From Amyelois transitella (lineage: Eukaryota; Arthropoda; Insecta; Lepidoptera; Pyralidae), in assembly GCF_032362555.1 (NCBI RefSeq), contig NC_083517.1:82001-146000 (forward strand): a stretch of DNA of 64,000 bases, given 5' to 3'. Positions 31,770 through 42,258 of the stretch are shown here, piece after piece (position 1 is the first letter of the stretch; the number at the start of each line of letters is the position of its first letter). The notes beneath the pieces were generated by a model, which was not told the DNA's origin, made no database searches, and saw only the letters and a list, made by a program, of their open reading frames with translations. Position numbers and translations under genes: made by a program.

Positions 31770-32567
31770 TGTACATAATACATTTAGATATACTTTGTTC
31801 TTTAGACACGATCTTTGGTAGTTAAAGTTAAGGTTTCGTGAATCCACAGGCCACACTACCTATATAGTTTGTTTTACAGAGATATAAAAGATGGTTAACA
31901 AAAAAGGGTTCGACGTGGTTTCTTTGTTTACCTTCTTTTAAATAAACAAGAAAACAATATAGTTGAATTTTAAAATCAGTCGTAATAATTTGAATACGTT
32001 CTATAATAATACTAAAAACTTAAATTACATTGGTTTAACGATACAGATATAAATATCATTGCACCTTAATATTAGATAATATAATAAATAGAAATATTGC
32101 TTATGTAATGCTTCTATTTATACAAAGTGGTTAAAATGTCTGAGAGTAGCGGCGCAACGGAAACGCGACCCGATTGTGATGCGCGGCGCGCCTCGTCCGT
32201 GCTCGGCCCGACGACTGTATTCGTCAAACAATTGAAAATAAATTAGCTGTAACTTAATGAAATCGATAAAATAAAGTAGGGTCATAAAATCTTGCGGTAA
32301 AAAGTAAATTGGATTAATCCGTGCCAAAGAAATTTGAGCGCGACTATTTGTGTAATTGGCCTATACAATTGATTTTATAATATAAATTTGCCATTGCCAC
32401 CCAAGAAATTAACAATAAAAATTATCTACAAAATTTTAATTTAAAACTTTAATATAATGATTTCATTGTACCCATGTTGTACCAGTCAGCTTTTTCCATT
32501 TTACTAAGCATATCATGTAATTTTAATTTTTGGGCCACCTGCTAGTACTTAAAATACTTTTTATAGC
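31770..32567 (-). other. ELMO 3' UTR
   Basis: This is about 800 bases of AT-rich sequence downstream of the ELMO stop, bounded by a minus-strand poly(A) signal at 31764-31769. No other gene or repeat was recognised. Confidence 0.45.
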
Positions 32568-34802
32568 TTAGTTGTTCTCATAGTAAAAATTATAGTCATC
32601 AGGTTCTTCTGGTATTGGTGGTGGGTCCTGTGGAATGTCAATGCCTTCTGCATCCAATAATCTCACTTTGATGTCCATAGACAATAGTGCTTTTAAATCA
32701 GACTCAAATGATTTGCTTAACATCTTTTCTTTTAATAATGCATTGATGCCATCAGTCCAATAGTCAAAGATCTGCTCATCTGGTGCCACAAAGTCCAAGG
32801 AAGTCAACTCTGATGATTTTAGGATCAAAGAGAAGGCGAGGCTCGGGGTTATCTTTCTGCCTTTCAAGTCTTTCATGTGAGGACAGTCTTTGCCGACCAC
32901 TACACATTTGATTTCTGACACTGGCAGCTTGTTGCCCAATTCTTCTAAGCTAGGTGTGCTTTTTTCATCACAATCTCCGTAGTGCAACACTTTGTGATTG
33001 GGAGATAAACGAACAAACCAGAACTTGTCTTTGGTCCTCTGTGGCCGTGTTGTGGAGTACTTCTTAAACCTGGTTCCTCCCACAAGAACTCCTAGTCTCT
33101 GCTGCTCTATCAACTCAATAATTTCGGGAGTTATTTTCTCTTTGAGTTCAACAATTGGCCTCGCATGCGACTCCCAGACTTCTCTATTTGTGCGTTCTTG
33201 TTGCCAGATTTGCCTGATATCAGGATATGTCAATTGGTTAATTTTTTGTCTAAATTTGTCAAAGCTCTTTGGGGATTCAGACAATGCCCTGCTAATCTGT
33301 TCCTTAACCACACTGGACACCTTTACAAAATCCTCTGAAGTGGCCTTCATCTCTTTCCATGTTTTGTTCAGTAGTACAATACAAATACAAAATAATTCTT
33401 CAAACGGATGGTCGTGAGTAAAAAACAAGGGATGATAAGTCTGCCCCTGTTCACTGGGGTGCTCCCCGATGTGTAGGATATCACAGAGCAGTTTCACAAG
33501 CTCCACACTTGTTTTGCCAAAGGGACACTCATGCTCATCAGCTCTGCAACTGTTTTCTAGGACAATCTTAGTGTAATCTTCTGTATAATTTCTGGCAAAG
33601 TACAGCATACAGTCTAATGCCAACACACCCGGAGGTACTTCATTAAAATCTTTGATGGGATCGATTTCACATTTAAAGCCAAGTTTCTTAGGATCCTTTG
33701 AGAGGCTTCCTGGTTGTCTTCGTGTGACTGCTTCCATGTTGAAGTGGGCATCATTTTCAAATGCAACTTTCCGTAATTCTTTAATTTTTTCTTGTGACTC
33801 TTGTTCATTGCTGTCAGCCCTTTGTCTCATTTTGGGCTCCAGCAGCCCGAGCATTAATGTTTGCAGAATGTAAAGCTGGTGAGAGAGTTCTGTTCCCATT
33901 GTATCTTTGGTAGAAGTCTTGGAGAAGTCCCCGACTCCAATAAGATTCTCAAAAATAACATTGCGTACTTGTTTAGAGGAGAGAGTGGCAGCTATTGTTT
34001 TCTTTTTGATTGTGTCAGCTTTGGAAAATATAGCATTGATGAGTGCGATGGCATTCTGCTGGATGATGCTGTCTTGATAGGGATTCTGTAAGTGGGACAC
34101 CAGACTGGGAATTGTTATTTCTTTTTCAACATGTGATTTCTTGCTGGAACTGTTGAGTACAATGTTTTCAAGTATTGAGAGGCAGGCTTGAATCACTTTC
34201 GGGTCCTGTGGGCTGGCTTGGTTGTTGATGAAACTTGCAACTCTGTTAATGAAAGGATTCTCGAGAATATCCCAAGATATAATACCATGATCCATGAGTT
34301 CTACAAACGTGACTAGCGCGTCTCTGAGGGCGTTGCCTTTAAATCTGCCTGTCTCGATGGTGTTGATGATGAGCGACAAACCTTTTTTGTTAATAAACTC
34401 GAGAGCGAAGGTGAGGTCACTGCTCAAAGTAGCTAGTTTAGACAGGGCCGCTTCTTGTTCAGACTCGCTTCCATTTTTAATTTTCGCTAAAATATCCTGA
34501 ACCGTCCTCGCGGGGGACTGCTCCAGTCGCAACACGAGACCGTTCTTTATCTCGTTACGATTTTTTTCTGTAATGTAATTCTGATTGTTTGTTTCGGAGA
34601 ACTGTAATGCGTAGTTCTCAGGGTCCGGGAGACCCCAGGCGTTACACAGTAACTGTATGATACTCGACAAAGGTTGTGTTTGGTCAAATTCAATCAACTG
34701 GGCCACCTTTTCTGGGGCATTGAGCATTTCCACAGCGATTTTAAGGATCGTTGAATCCTTCTCTCTCGTCGCTGACGGCATTTTGATAGGTTCTGTAGAC
34801 AT
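32568..34802 (-). CDS. ELMO: engulfment and cell motility protein (ELMO/Ced-12)
   Basis: ELMO is the cytoplasmic partner of DOCK180-type exchange factors. The complex activates Rac during corpse engulfment, cell migration and myoblast fusion. It is one uninterrupted exon of 744 residues, close to the roughly 727 of vertebrate ELMO1. The start is ATG at 34802. Order: N-terminal Ras-binding-type region (about 15-95, IAVEMLNAPEKVAQLIEFD); armadillo-like helices (about 100-285); ELMO domain (about 300-485, LGLLEPKMRQRADSNEQES, VPPGVLALDCMLYFAR); helical DOCK-binding region; PH-like domain (about 565-690, GVLVGGTRFKKYS, KDKFWFVRLSPNHKVLHYGD); C-terminal proline motif IPQDPPPIPEEP (about 723-734), the SH3 ligand of DOCK. 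The absence of introns in a gene this size is unusual next to intron-rich neighbours, but nothing suggests decay. Confidence 0.96.
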   Translation of the reverse strand: MSTEPIKMPSATREKDSTILKIAVEMLNAPEKVAQLIEFDQTQPLSSIIQLLCNAWGLPDPENYALQFSETNNQNYITEKNRNEIKNGLVLRLEQSPARTVQDILAKIKNGSESEQEAALSKLATLSSDLTFALEFINKKGLSLIINTIETGRFKGNALRDALVTFVELMDHGIISWDILENPFINRVASFINNQASPQDPKVIQACLSILENIVLNSSSKKSHVEKEITIPSLVSHLQNPYQDSIIQQNAIALINAIFSKADTIKKKTIAATLSSKQVRNVIFENLIGVGDFSKTSTKDTMGTELSHQLYILQTLMLGLLEPKMRQRADSNEQESQEKIKELRKVAFENDAHFNMEAVTRRQPGSLSKDPKKLGFKCEIDPIKDFNEVPPGVLALDCMLYFARNYTEDYTKIVLENSCRADEHECPFGKTSVELVKLLCDILHIGEHPSEQGQTYHPLFFTHDHPFEELFCICIVLLNKTWKEMKATSEDFVKVSSVVKEQISRALSESPKSFDKFRQKINQLTYPDIRQIWQQERTNREVWESHARPIVELKEKITPEIIELIEQQRLGVLVGGTRFKKYSTTRPQRTKDKFWFVRLSPNHKVLHYGDCDEKSTPSLEELGNKLPVSEIKCVVVGKDCPHMKDLKGRKITPSLAFSLILKSSELTSLDFVAPDEQIFDYWTDGINALLKEKMLSKSFESDLKALLSMDIKVRLLDAEGIDIPQDPPPIPEEPDDYNFYYENN

Positions 34803-35601
34803 TTAATACACCATTGATAGTAAACATTCACAAATCGCCACACCACACCTTAAATTATGATATCAATTGCAAATAGTGAACGAAACAAGGAAAGGAAACC
34901 AAGCAAGCAATCAACAATCAATTCAATATTGTCATACTAATGTCAATGTCAATTCAAATCTCTTATTCAAATGCTCAGACATTGATGTTTTTTTTTATTT
35001 ATTTTTTTCACTAAGGTTATGCCACGGACCATTCTTGGATTGTGGTTGCGGGCTTCTCCCTAGGAATAACATAAACAGGACAAAATCCCGGAAAAATTAT
35101 GTATTTCATTAAAGTTTTAGTATATGATAATACGATATAATTTCAGGTGAGTTTTCCACTGCGTCATAGATGCCGACTTCATCAGACTTCGAGCTTAGGA
35201 ACCTCCTGAGAACACTATTGGAATTCATTAATGATAAGGCAAACAGAGAGATTAAAGACTTACACTAAAAATAACTAGGCACCAACAAAATATTATAACA
35301 CAAAAAAATTGTTTACCTAGTCGCTAAAATCTGGGATTTCTGTGATTGAAAATAAAAGTTAAAGCAGAAACCGCGTAGGTAAATTTATACATGCCTGGTG
35401 CATTAAGTACTCACTCTTTTCTAGCTGTAGAACGTCTCATTGTTGTTAATCTTAAGCCTATTACTGAAGTAACATGACCCGAGATATATGATACTCTTGG
35501 AACTTTACCCTTTATAAATAGCGGAGCAATTGCACTATTTAGATCATTAGTAAATGTAAAGGCTAAACAATTACAATCTCACGCCTTGTTTCATTGCAAA
35601 T
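34803..35601. other. divergent promoter region, ELMO and spondin A
   Basis: There are 799 bases between the two start codons. The spondin A side has a TATA box (see 35511). No TATA box is evident on the ELMO side. No repeat was recognised. Confidence 0.5.
35511..35520 (+). promoter_or_regulatory. TATA box of spondin-like gene A
   Basis: tttataaata lies 82 bases before the start codon at 35602. A transcription start about 30 bases downstream would give a 5' leader of about 55-60 bases without upstream ATG conflict. This is inference from position and sequence only. Confidence 0.5.
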
Positions 35602-38600
35602 ATGCAAAATATATTATTGAAGCTATTACTGAGCATTGTTTTTGCGTTGGAGGTTCGGGGTTTTCGCTGTGACCGGAGACCTTACGGGACCACTTCCCTG
35701 TCTTCCGCCCCGGACGGCAGATTCAGGCTGACGGTGCTGGGAACTGATAATACTTACATACCGAACCAGCTATATAAAGGTAAGCTACTTCGCGTTACGT
35801 TCGCGTAGGTATTCTAGATACGACTAAATTTACAAATTTGAAGCTTACCAATTTGTTAAACCCAATTGTATAAAATGTTTGTCGTATGGTATTTTACTTC
35901 GTCTATCTTCACAAGACTCGAAAGTCAAGTTTACTTGGATAGCTTGAGATATAGTGATACGTTGCTAGTCCAAAGCCTACAATTTATTTAAGTTACCAGA
36001 CCACCATCAATGGAAGTTGGTGTTTGCAGTTACCTCAATATGGAAATTCCGTGTAAGCGTAAGAAATCTTAAGGTATGAAAGTTCTCGTAATAAAGGTAA
36101 TCCAACGTTAGAATCCTAGTGTGCGGAATTGTAGGACATTTTCCGTGCAGGTTTGATTCAGGAATTTTGAAAAGGCAGAAAAGACTTTCTCTCTTTATAA
36201 AGGGAAGATAAGACGTATTTACCCATCGGAGGTTCTTTATTAATTCCGCTGGCCACGAGATAGCAGAGTGCATTCTTTGTTGCAGTACAGATAACAGAAA
36301 GAGACGGGCAGTCCCATTTCATCGGCTTCATGATCTCGGCAGAGGGCGACACCAGGCCGGACCCCAGGAACCCTCGGAGGACGGTCTCGCAGTTCCCTGG
36401 AGAACTCTCCCCGGCTGATCCCATGACCGCCAAGTTCAGCGACCGCTGCTTGGGATCTGTGGAGCAGGCGTCGAGTTTGAGTAAAACTGCTGTTGAGGTG
36501 TTTTATTTTTTAACGATTGTTTTGATGACTTATTTTTTAAAAAGCGTCATCAAAATCCCTCCTTCCTTCGCCCTTGGGAGTAACTCGCGTCTGAACTTCA
36601 TGATTGTAATGTTCAGTGTAAAAAATGAGTTGCTAACTTAACATACACATGCCATAATTATGCCTTTCCATGCATCAGGTTAGGTTAGATTTGAGCTTTT
36701 ACAAGACCAGAATGTCGAGACCTCTCTTCATATGAACCTGGGGGGTCAAGTCTCACTCCACGCGATTGTACTAGGCCTTCTTAGAATAATCTCAAAAATA
36801 ATCTTGCATAATCGAGGTGATAATTGATGTCCACTTTACAATATAAAGGTTGACTGGCGATCCCCTCCCCCCGGCAACGGCTGCGTGACCCTGCGCGCCA
36901 TGGTGGCGGAGAACGAAGACACGTGGTACTCAGACGGGGCGCCGCTCACCCAGAGACTGTGCGAGGACCTGCGGCAGCCTGATGATGCGGCGCCCCAGAT
37001 AAACGGGAACTGTGAGGCATGTGGAGAAGCTAAGTATGAGGTATTTATTTCAACATACGTGTGTTTTGCGCCTTCTGCGGCTATGGTTATCAGTTTATCA
37101 CTGAAACTTATGGCCAAAAGAGTCATTGGAACACGGCCGAGGTAAGAACCCCACCCGTACTGAAATAATGGTCGTTCTCACCGTAGGTGGAATTCACGGG
37201 GATGTGGTCTCGGAACACCCACCCGCAGCAGTACCCGGAGAATGACTGGGTGCCGCGCTACAGCGACCTGGTGGGGGCCTCCCACGGCGCTGGTTTCGTG
37301 CTGTGGGCCCCCGGGGAGCTGGTCAGCGAGGGGTTCCGAGACCTGGTGGAGTTTGCTAATGCCAGTAAGCTTGAAGGCGAGATTATAGCAAAGGTAACTA
37401 TCATAGTTAGGTAGGTACCTTGGATTTAAAAGGATTTTTCGTAAAAATTGTACGTGGAGGTTTTAGTATCATTCGTTGCTTTTGTCATAATTGGTATGAT
37501 ATGCGGATGTAACATTTAATTTTGGACCTTCCCAGTTTATTCATACTTTCCTATTTTCAAAATATATGAAACGATTTGTTTTTGTAACGAATTATTTTTA
37601 AAAGAATTTTGCTTTGTATATATATAAAAGTCGGTACAAAGAGGTCATTCAAATTTCGTCAACTTGATGGAAAGATTATACTTAGTTAAATTTCTCTAAC
37701 ACTCCCTTCAGATTGGCAATGACGTGCGCACTCTCATAAAGGCTAAAGGATTATCCTACCCGAAGACGAACAACCCCACGCACGCCATCTTCCGCGCCGA
37801 CAGGACCCACCACCTGGTGACGGTGGCCGCGGCGTTGGCGCCGTCCCCGGACTGGTTCCTAGGAGTCACCAGGTTCGAACTTTGCCAGGAAGACAATACA
37901 TGGTTACCTGATAGAGAATTGTATCTGTTTCCGTGGGATGCGGGGACTGACAACGGAGTGTCTTATGAGGTAAGTACATAGAATGAAAGGAACATCCTTT
38001 GTAATTACGATGTTTATGTTTGTAAGAAAACTATGATTTGAAAAGTCAATAAAAAGATTTGGTTTCTGATTATTGTACTGTACAGATATCATACTTAGGT
38101 CCCCGGTTCATTACATTTATATGTATACATTCACTCACATTTAAACTAAAATATTGGGTATTAACCAGCATTTGATAAGCATAGTTGTCTTGTCGTGACC
38201 CACTGTTAAGCAAAAGCTTTTCCTTCTGTTCCGGTTCCTCTGGGTGTGACTATTACCAATATTGTACCACTACGCATGAGCATTTCCTTTCAGTCTCCAA
38301 AAACCCTGACATTCCCGCAAGGCGCAGTTTCCCGAGTGGACCTGAACTCCCACGACAGGAATTCTCCTTTCTTCGAGCTGGACATTCGAGACCTCCATCC
38401 GTTCGGGAAGCTGAACCTCCGCCTCATCAGGACTTACCACGACCAGTGCGAGGAAACAACGGGTGAGATTTCTCTCTTAAAGAAATGAAAGGTAAAGCGT
38501 TTGTTGCTCTCTCATAATGCTCTGGCGAAAATACAACAAAGTAGGTAAGTAGGTAAATATAATGATATTTTTTCTTCATCAGCATTATCATATGTGGGAC

Positions 38601-41276
38601 CTTTTGCAAATATGTACTCCAATCTCAAACTCCAACCTCAGGTTCGGTGTAGAAACAATTAGAACGTTTCAGATTATTGTAGTGTAGCAACAATTTATTT
38701 ATCGATGTAAAAATGTCCAATATCAACAGTGGCGCCCTCTGCCGAGACATCTACCGAAGAAAGCAAGGAAGAAGAAGCCGGCGGGCCGGAGGAACCCTCC
38801 AGGTATAGCGGCCGCGACGAGGGGTGAGGCACCTCTTGATTTATCACCATTATCACACATTGATAACATCTTTCTTATTCTTCCTCCTGGCGTTAATCCA
38901 GGTTACATACTCCTTTCTAGAGGGGAGCCTGGGGTGCGACTTTTGCCCATGCTGCTGGTTGGGTAAGTCAGGCTTGTACACGAAGCCTCTCCCGTCTGAC
39001 TCTGCAAGTTTGTGCATTGCGTTAGCAAGCAACCAGTTTTGCGTAACTAATAGATGGTTGTGGCAGCATGCTTGTTTTAAAGTATTGATTGGCGCAAGGG
39101 AAAATATAGTGAGGAAACATTCTCATTCTGGTTAATAGGTGTGGAGGTCAGACGGGAGTAGATTCTTGTAAAAGTTGACTTACTCAAGTGATCCAAGATC
39201 GTGATCGTTTCAGTAGAACCCCGGGTCTCCCCTAGGGAGAGGAAAGTATATCATTTACTAGTATTAAAGCTGAAGTATTTATAGCGATAGGAATGAAAAG
39301 GGGATGGTTTAGTCGTGTGAAGAGGATTCCTCCTCTATTACATTCATGTAAGCAGGTTAAATGAGCCAATATTTACAAGAAGTGAGAATAGAAATCTTGA
39401 AAGAAGGTATAGTCCAGACGAACATATCATTAATCGTGGACGTCCTGGCGTAAAGTCATGCCAGGAGTTTGCATAAAGAGGATTCGAAAGAAGTATTTAT
39501 GAAACTTGATCCATTTAGTCTCTGCATACACCTCTGGGAAAGGTGCTTTATTTTATATATTATCTGTTTTATGAATTATTGCATCGATAGAACACTTAAT
39601 AGTTTTCTATTGATGATATATGAATACAGTGAGGAGCCAATAGCAGAGAAGCCTAACCCTTTTGACGAGTGTCCGATGAGTGAGTGGCAGCATTGGAGCC
39701 CCTGCGAGGGACAGTGCCGCGCCGGCGTGGTGCGCGGCTACATGTGGCGGGAGCGGTTCCACCTGGTGGACGGGCTGCCCCTAGAGAAGTACGACACTGG
39801 CTCGGTGAGTGTCACCCATCTTTATTTATTTATTTAAACTTCATTGCACAAGATACAAATGTATAGCACAATGGGCGGACTTAATGCTAGAAGCATTATC
39901 TACCAGTCAGCCATTGGGTCTTACAGAGAACTTCATGTGGGGTTAAACTAAATAAATATATTTATACCTACACAAAATATAAAATAAAATAATTATAATA
40001 TACATACATAAAAACTACAATAGATAAATAATATACATAAATAAATAGGTGCAGCGATTACCGAAATGAGTGAAAAGGCGATATTAAATACCCTCGCGAC
40101 TCAAGAAAAACCCGTATACCCGCGATTTGAAACTAGAACGACTTGGGGATGTCCTGATGGACTCGGGAAGTGAATTCCAGAGCCTCACAGCCATAACGGC
40201 GAAAGAATTGACTTTACTAGAGGATGTAGCCATTAGAGGAGAGTGATTTGGCGTGTGGGTGAATGGAGGTCGTAAAATGCTAAGGGAATATGCAAATTTA
40301 TCTAGCGTAGCTTAGCTTTTACCATAATCAAGTATGGGTTGGGTTCCCCTGTAAAGGTTGCGTGGGTCAGATGAGAGTTTCATCCAAGCGAGGATCTTGG
40401 TCATAGGGGCACCTCGGGCTTCTCTATAGTGAGGTGAGGACGCAACCAGGACAAAGGTGGGTGTAGTAATTAGTTCCTCCCTGTCATGCCTGCGTGTTCC
40501 GAGTTGGATTCCTCGCAATGTGCCCACAACCATATACTATAATGACATGTTGCGGTTATAATTTCTGCAGAACTGGCGCACTGCGAAGAAGGAAGTCCCT
40601 CAAAAGTGTAAAGATGAGAAGAACGACTTCGAGCAGAAGCCGTGCGAGGAGCGCTGCAACCAGGAGCGTAAGGATGACCAGCCTCTCACAGGTGACGCTC
40701 GGTCTTTATTGCGACTATAGCATGCAAATTGCACAGCGTGCTAAAGAGGTGTCTGCTGGAAACTGATAAAATATAAATAAATAAATATATACAGGACAAA
40801 TTACACAGATTGAGTTAGTCTCGAAGTAAGTTCGAGACTTGTGTTACGAGATACTAACTCAAAGATAATATATTTTATAATAAGTACTTATTAAATAGAT
40901 AAACATCCAAGACCCAGGCCAATCAGAGAAAGTTCTTTTCTCATCATCCCCTAGCCGGGATTCGAACCCGGGACCTTCGGTGTCACAGACAAGCGTACTA
41001 CCGCTGCGCCACAGAGGCCGTTAACTGATAAGATATAAACAAGAAATAAACCTTCATACCTACCAGCTGAGCCCGCGGGATTGCTCCCGTGAAAATTATG
41101 TCATACCGAATTGTCTTCTCATCATGGACAAATTGTAATAATTGCTTGTTATATTGTTGTTCATTGTCTTAATCTATCGTCGACTGTTTACAGTTGGTCG
41201 CCGCGTGATGACGCACATTGCCCCCGGGAAGACTTGGTCCAAGAAGAGGGATGTGGAACAAACTGTGTCCAATTAA
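35602..41276 (+). CDS. F-spondin-like secreted protein A (reeler, spondin-N, TSP1)
   Basis: Family members are secreted matrix proteins that guide axons and regulate adhesion. Exons: 35602-35779, 36286-36497, 36849-37040, 37187-37393, 37712-37969, 38294-38462, 38730-38823, 39630-39804, 40571-40691, 41194-41276, giving 562 residues in frame. Signal peptide 1-20 (MQNILLKLLLSIVFALEVRG). The reeler region is about 21-190 (FRCDRRPYG, SHFIGFMISAEG, CVTLRAMVAENEDTWYSDGA, CEACGEAKYE). Spondin-N is about 191-380 (FTGMWSRNTHPQQYP, PRYSDLVGASHGAGF, APSPDWFLGV, LFPWDAGTDNGVSYE). One thrombospondin type-1 repeat (about 450-525) carries SEWQHWSPCEGQCRAGVVRG. Exon 7 may instead end at 38802 (gtatag donor), also in frame. 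The last exon (GRRVMTHIAPGKTW) is the least certain. AATAAA lies at 41532-41537. Gene B directly downstream is a paralog. Confidence 0.9.
39270..39460 (+). mobile_element. decayed LINE fragment in spondin A intron
   Basis: Words match the LINE at 23700-23860 in order: ataggaatgaaaaggggatg, ggtttagtcgtgtgaagagg, gcaggttaaatga, acgaacatat and cgtggacgtcctgg. They correspond to the MLRWFGHVERM to DVL part of the ORF, with many changes. Confidence 0.6.
39815..40310. repeat. interspersed repeat, probable LINE 3' region
   Basis: It runs from tttatttatttatttaaact through gcacaatgggcggacttaat, aagcattatctaccagtcag and gaattccagagcctcacagc. I recognise this as a common lepidopteran retroelement end, in the long spondin A intron before the ninth exon. 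Confidence 0.55.
40325..40455 (+). repeat. SINE tail fragment (4218 family)
   Basis: ttcccctgtaaaggttgcgt, gggtcagatgagag and ggtcataggggcacctcggg match the tail of the SINE at 4218-4478. Other fragments lie at 38925-39040 (minus) and 53890-53995 (plus). Confidence 0.5.
40783..41022 (-). mobile_element. tRNA-derived SINE, copy 1
   Basis: On the minus strand it begins with a tRNA-like head: ggcctctgtggcgcagcggt (A box) then gggttcgaatcccgg (B box). A body follows with ctctgattggcctgggtctt and a hairpin (gtctcgaacttacttcgagac), then an A/T tail. A sister copy is at 59648-59896 in the same orientation. The anticodon arm pairs poorly, so it is not a working tRNA gene. It lies in spondin A intron 9, just past the exon at 40571. 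Confidence 0.85.
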
Positions 41277-42258
41277 TTCTATTTAAAAAAGTGGCAGTCA
41301 CTGTCGCTTGCAGGGAAAGTTGACCCCCCTGACCTCGAGAACGGGTCATCTTTATCTGCAGGCGAGTGTACAAATTGTGAACATCGCGGGGATAGCGTTG
41401 GCTTCATTGTGACCACGACCGCTCAGCCAAGAGCGAAACGACAAAGAAGAGTGTACTGTACACATTTAAAGTGATATCAGCTAGTGGAAGAAGTACATGT
41501 TTACAAGTTATTTTTCGTACCTTACAGCACCAATAAATGAATAATTTCAATCTGTTGTTTTTTTCCCCATGCCTACATTAATATATCGCGTGTTTATCTC
41601 TAACGGGGTAGACAGAACCAATAGTCTCGATAAAACTTAAGGGCCACGTTATTTAAGGCCAAAATTTCTAATAAATAAGGGTTATTCCACTAGTATCTAC
41701 TTACCAGTGTCCCTTTTAAAAGTGGTGGAATTATTTTTTATCTATCATTCCGCCATTATTTGGAATTAGGCGAACTTTTCATCCTTACAGGCAGGTGAGA
41801 GAAAGCTGATAGGAAACATACATGTGTATAATCACGTCTATATCCCTTGCGGGGTAGACAGCGCTACGATAAACGCTGAAAGATAGGCCACGTTCTGTGT
41901 TATGGCTCAATGATGGAATCGAGATTCAAATAGATAAAAAAATTTATAGGCGCCTTTTAGGTACAACATCCGTGGGAAAATGGAGTGATTCTATTCTAAA
42001 GTTGCGAAAACCACACGGCACGGTAGGAATACTTTATCTATAAAATTAAACGGTCTAGCTAAAACAGTCGGCTAAATGACATAATCGTGTGGAATATTGT
42101 TGTAACAACGAATGAAGTATACAAATTAAACGAATTGTCCAAATGAGATGCAATTTGACCCGTGACTCGTGACTCCGGGTAATTGGTGAAGTCAGTTAGC
42201 AGCGGCTGGCACGCCGGGAACTACTTGTGGATTTTTTGTAGAGGAATTTATAAAAAAA
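41277..42258. other. spacer between spondin A and spondin B
   Basis: It contains the spondin A poly(A) signal (41532-41537) and two fragments of the (TATG)n-tailed SINE (41590-41685 and 41820-42023, minus). A possible TATA-like ctataaaat near 42037 would leave a leader of about 190 bases for spondin B; this is weak. Confidence 0.45.
41820..42023 (-). mobile_element. SINE copy, diverged
   Basis: catacatgtgtataatcacg, tatcccttgcggggtagaca and aaccacacggcacgg mark both ends of a (TATG)n-tailed SINE with a damaged interior. Confidence 0.65.

Noticed and set aside
40920-41020. tRNA gene on the minus strand
   Set aside because: A and B boxes are present, but the anticodon arm pairs poorly and a second copy with the same non-tRNA body exists, so it is a SINE head.
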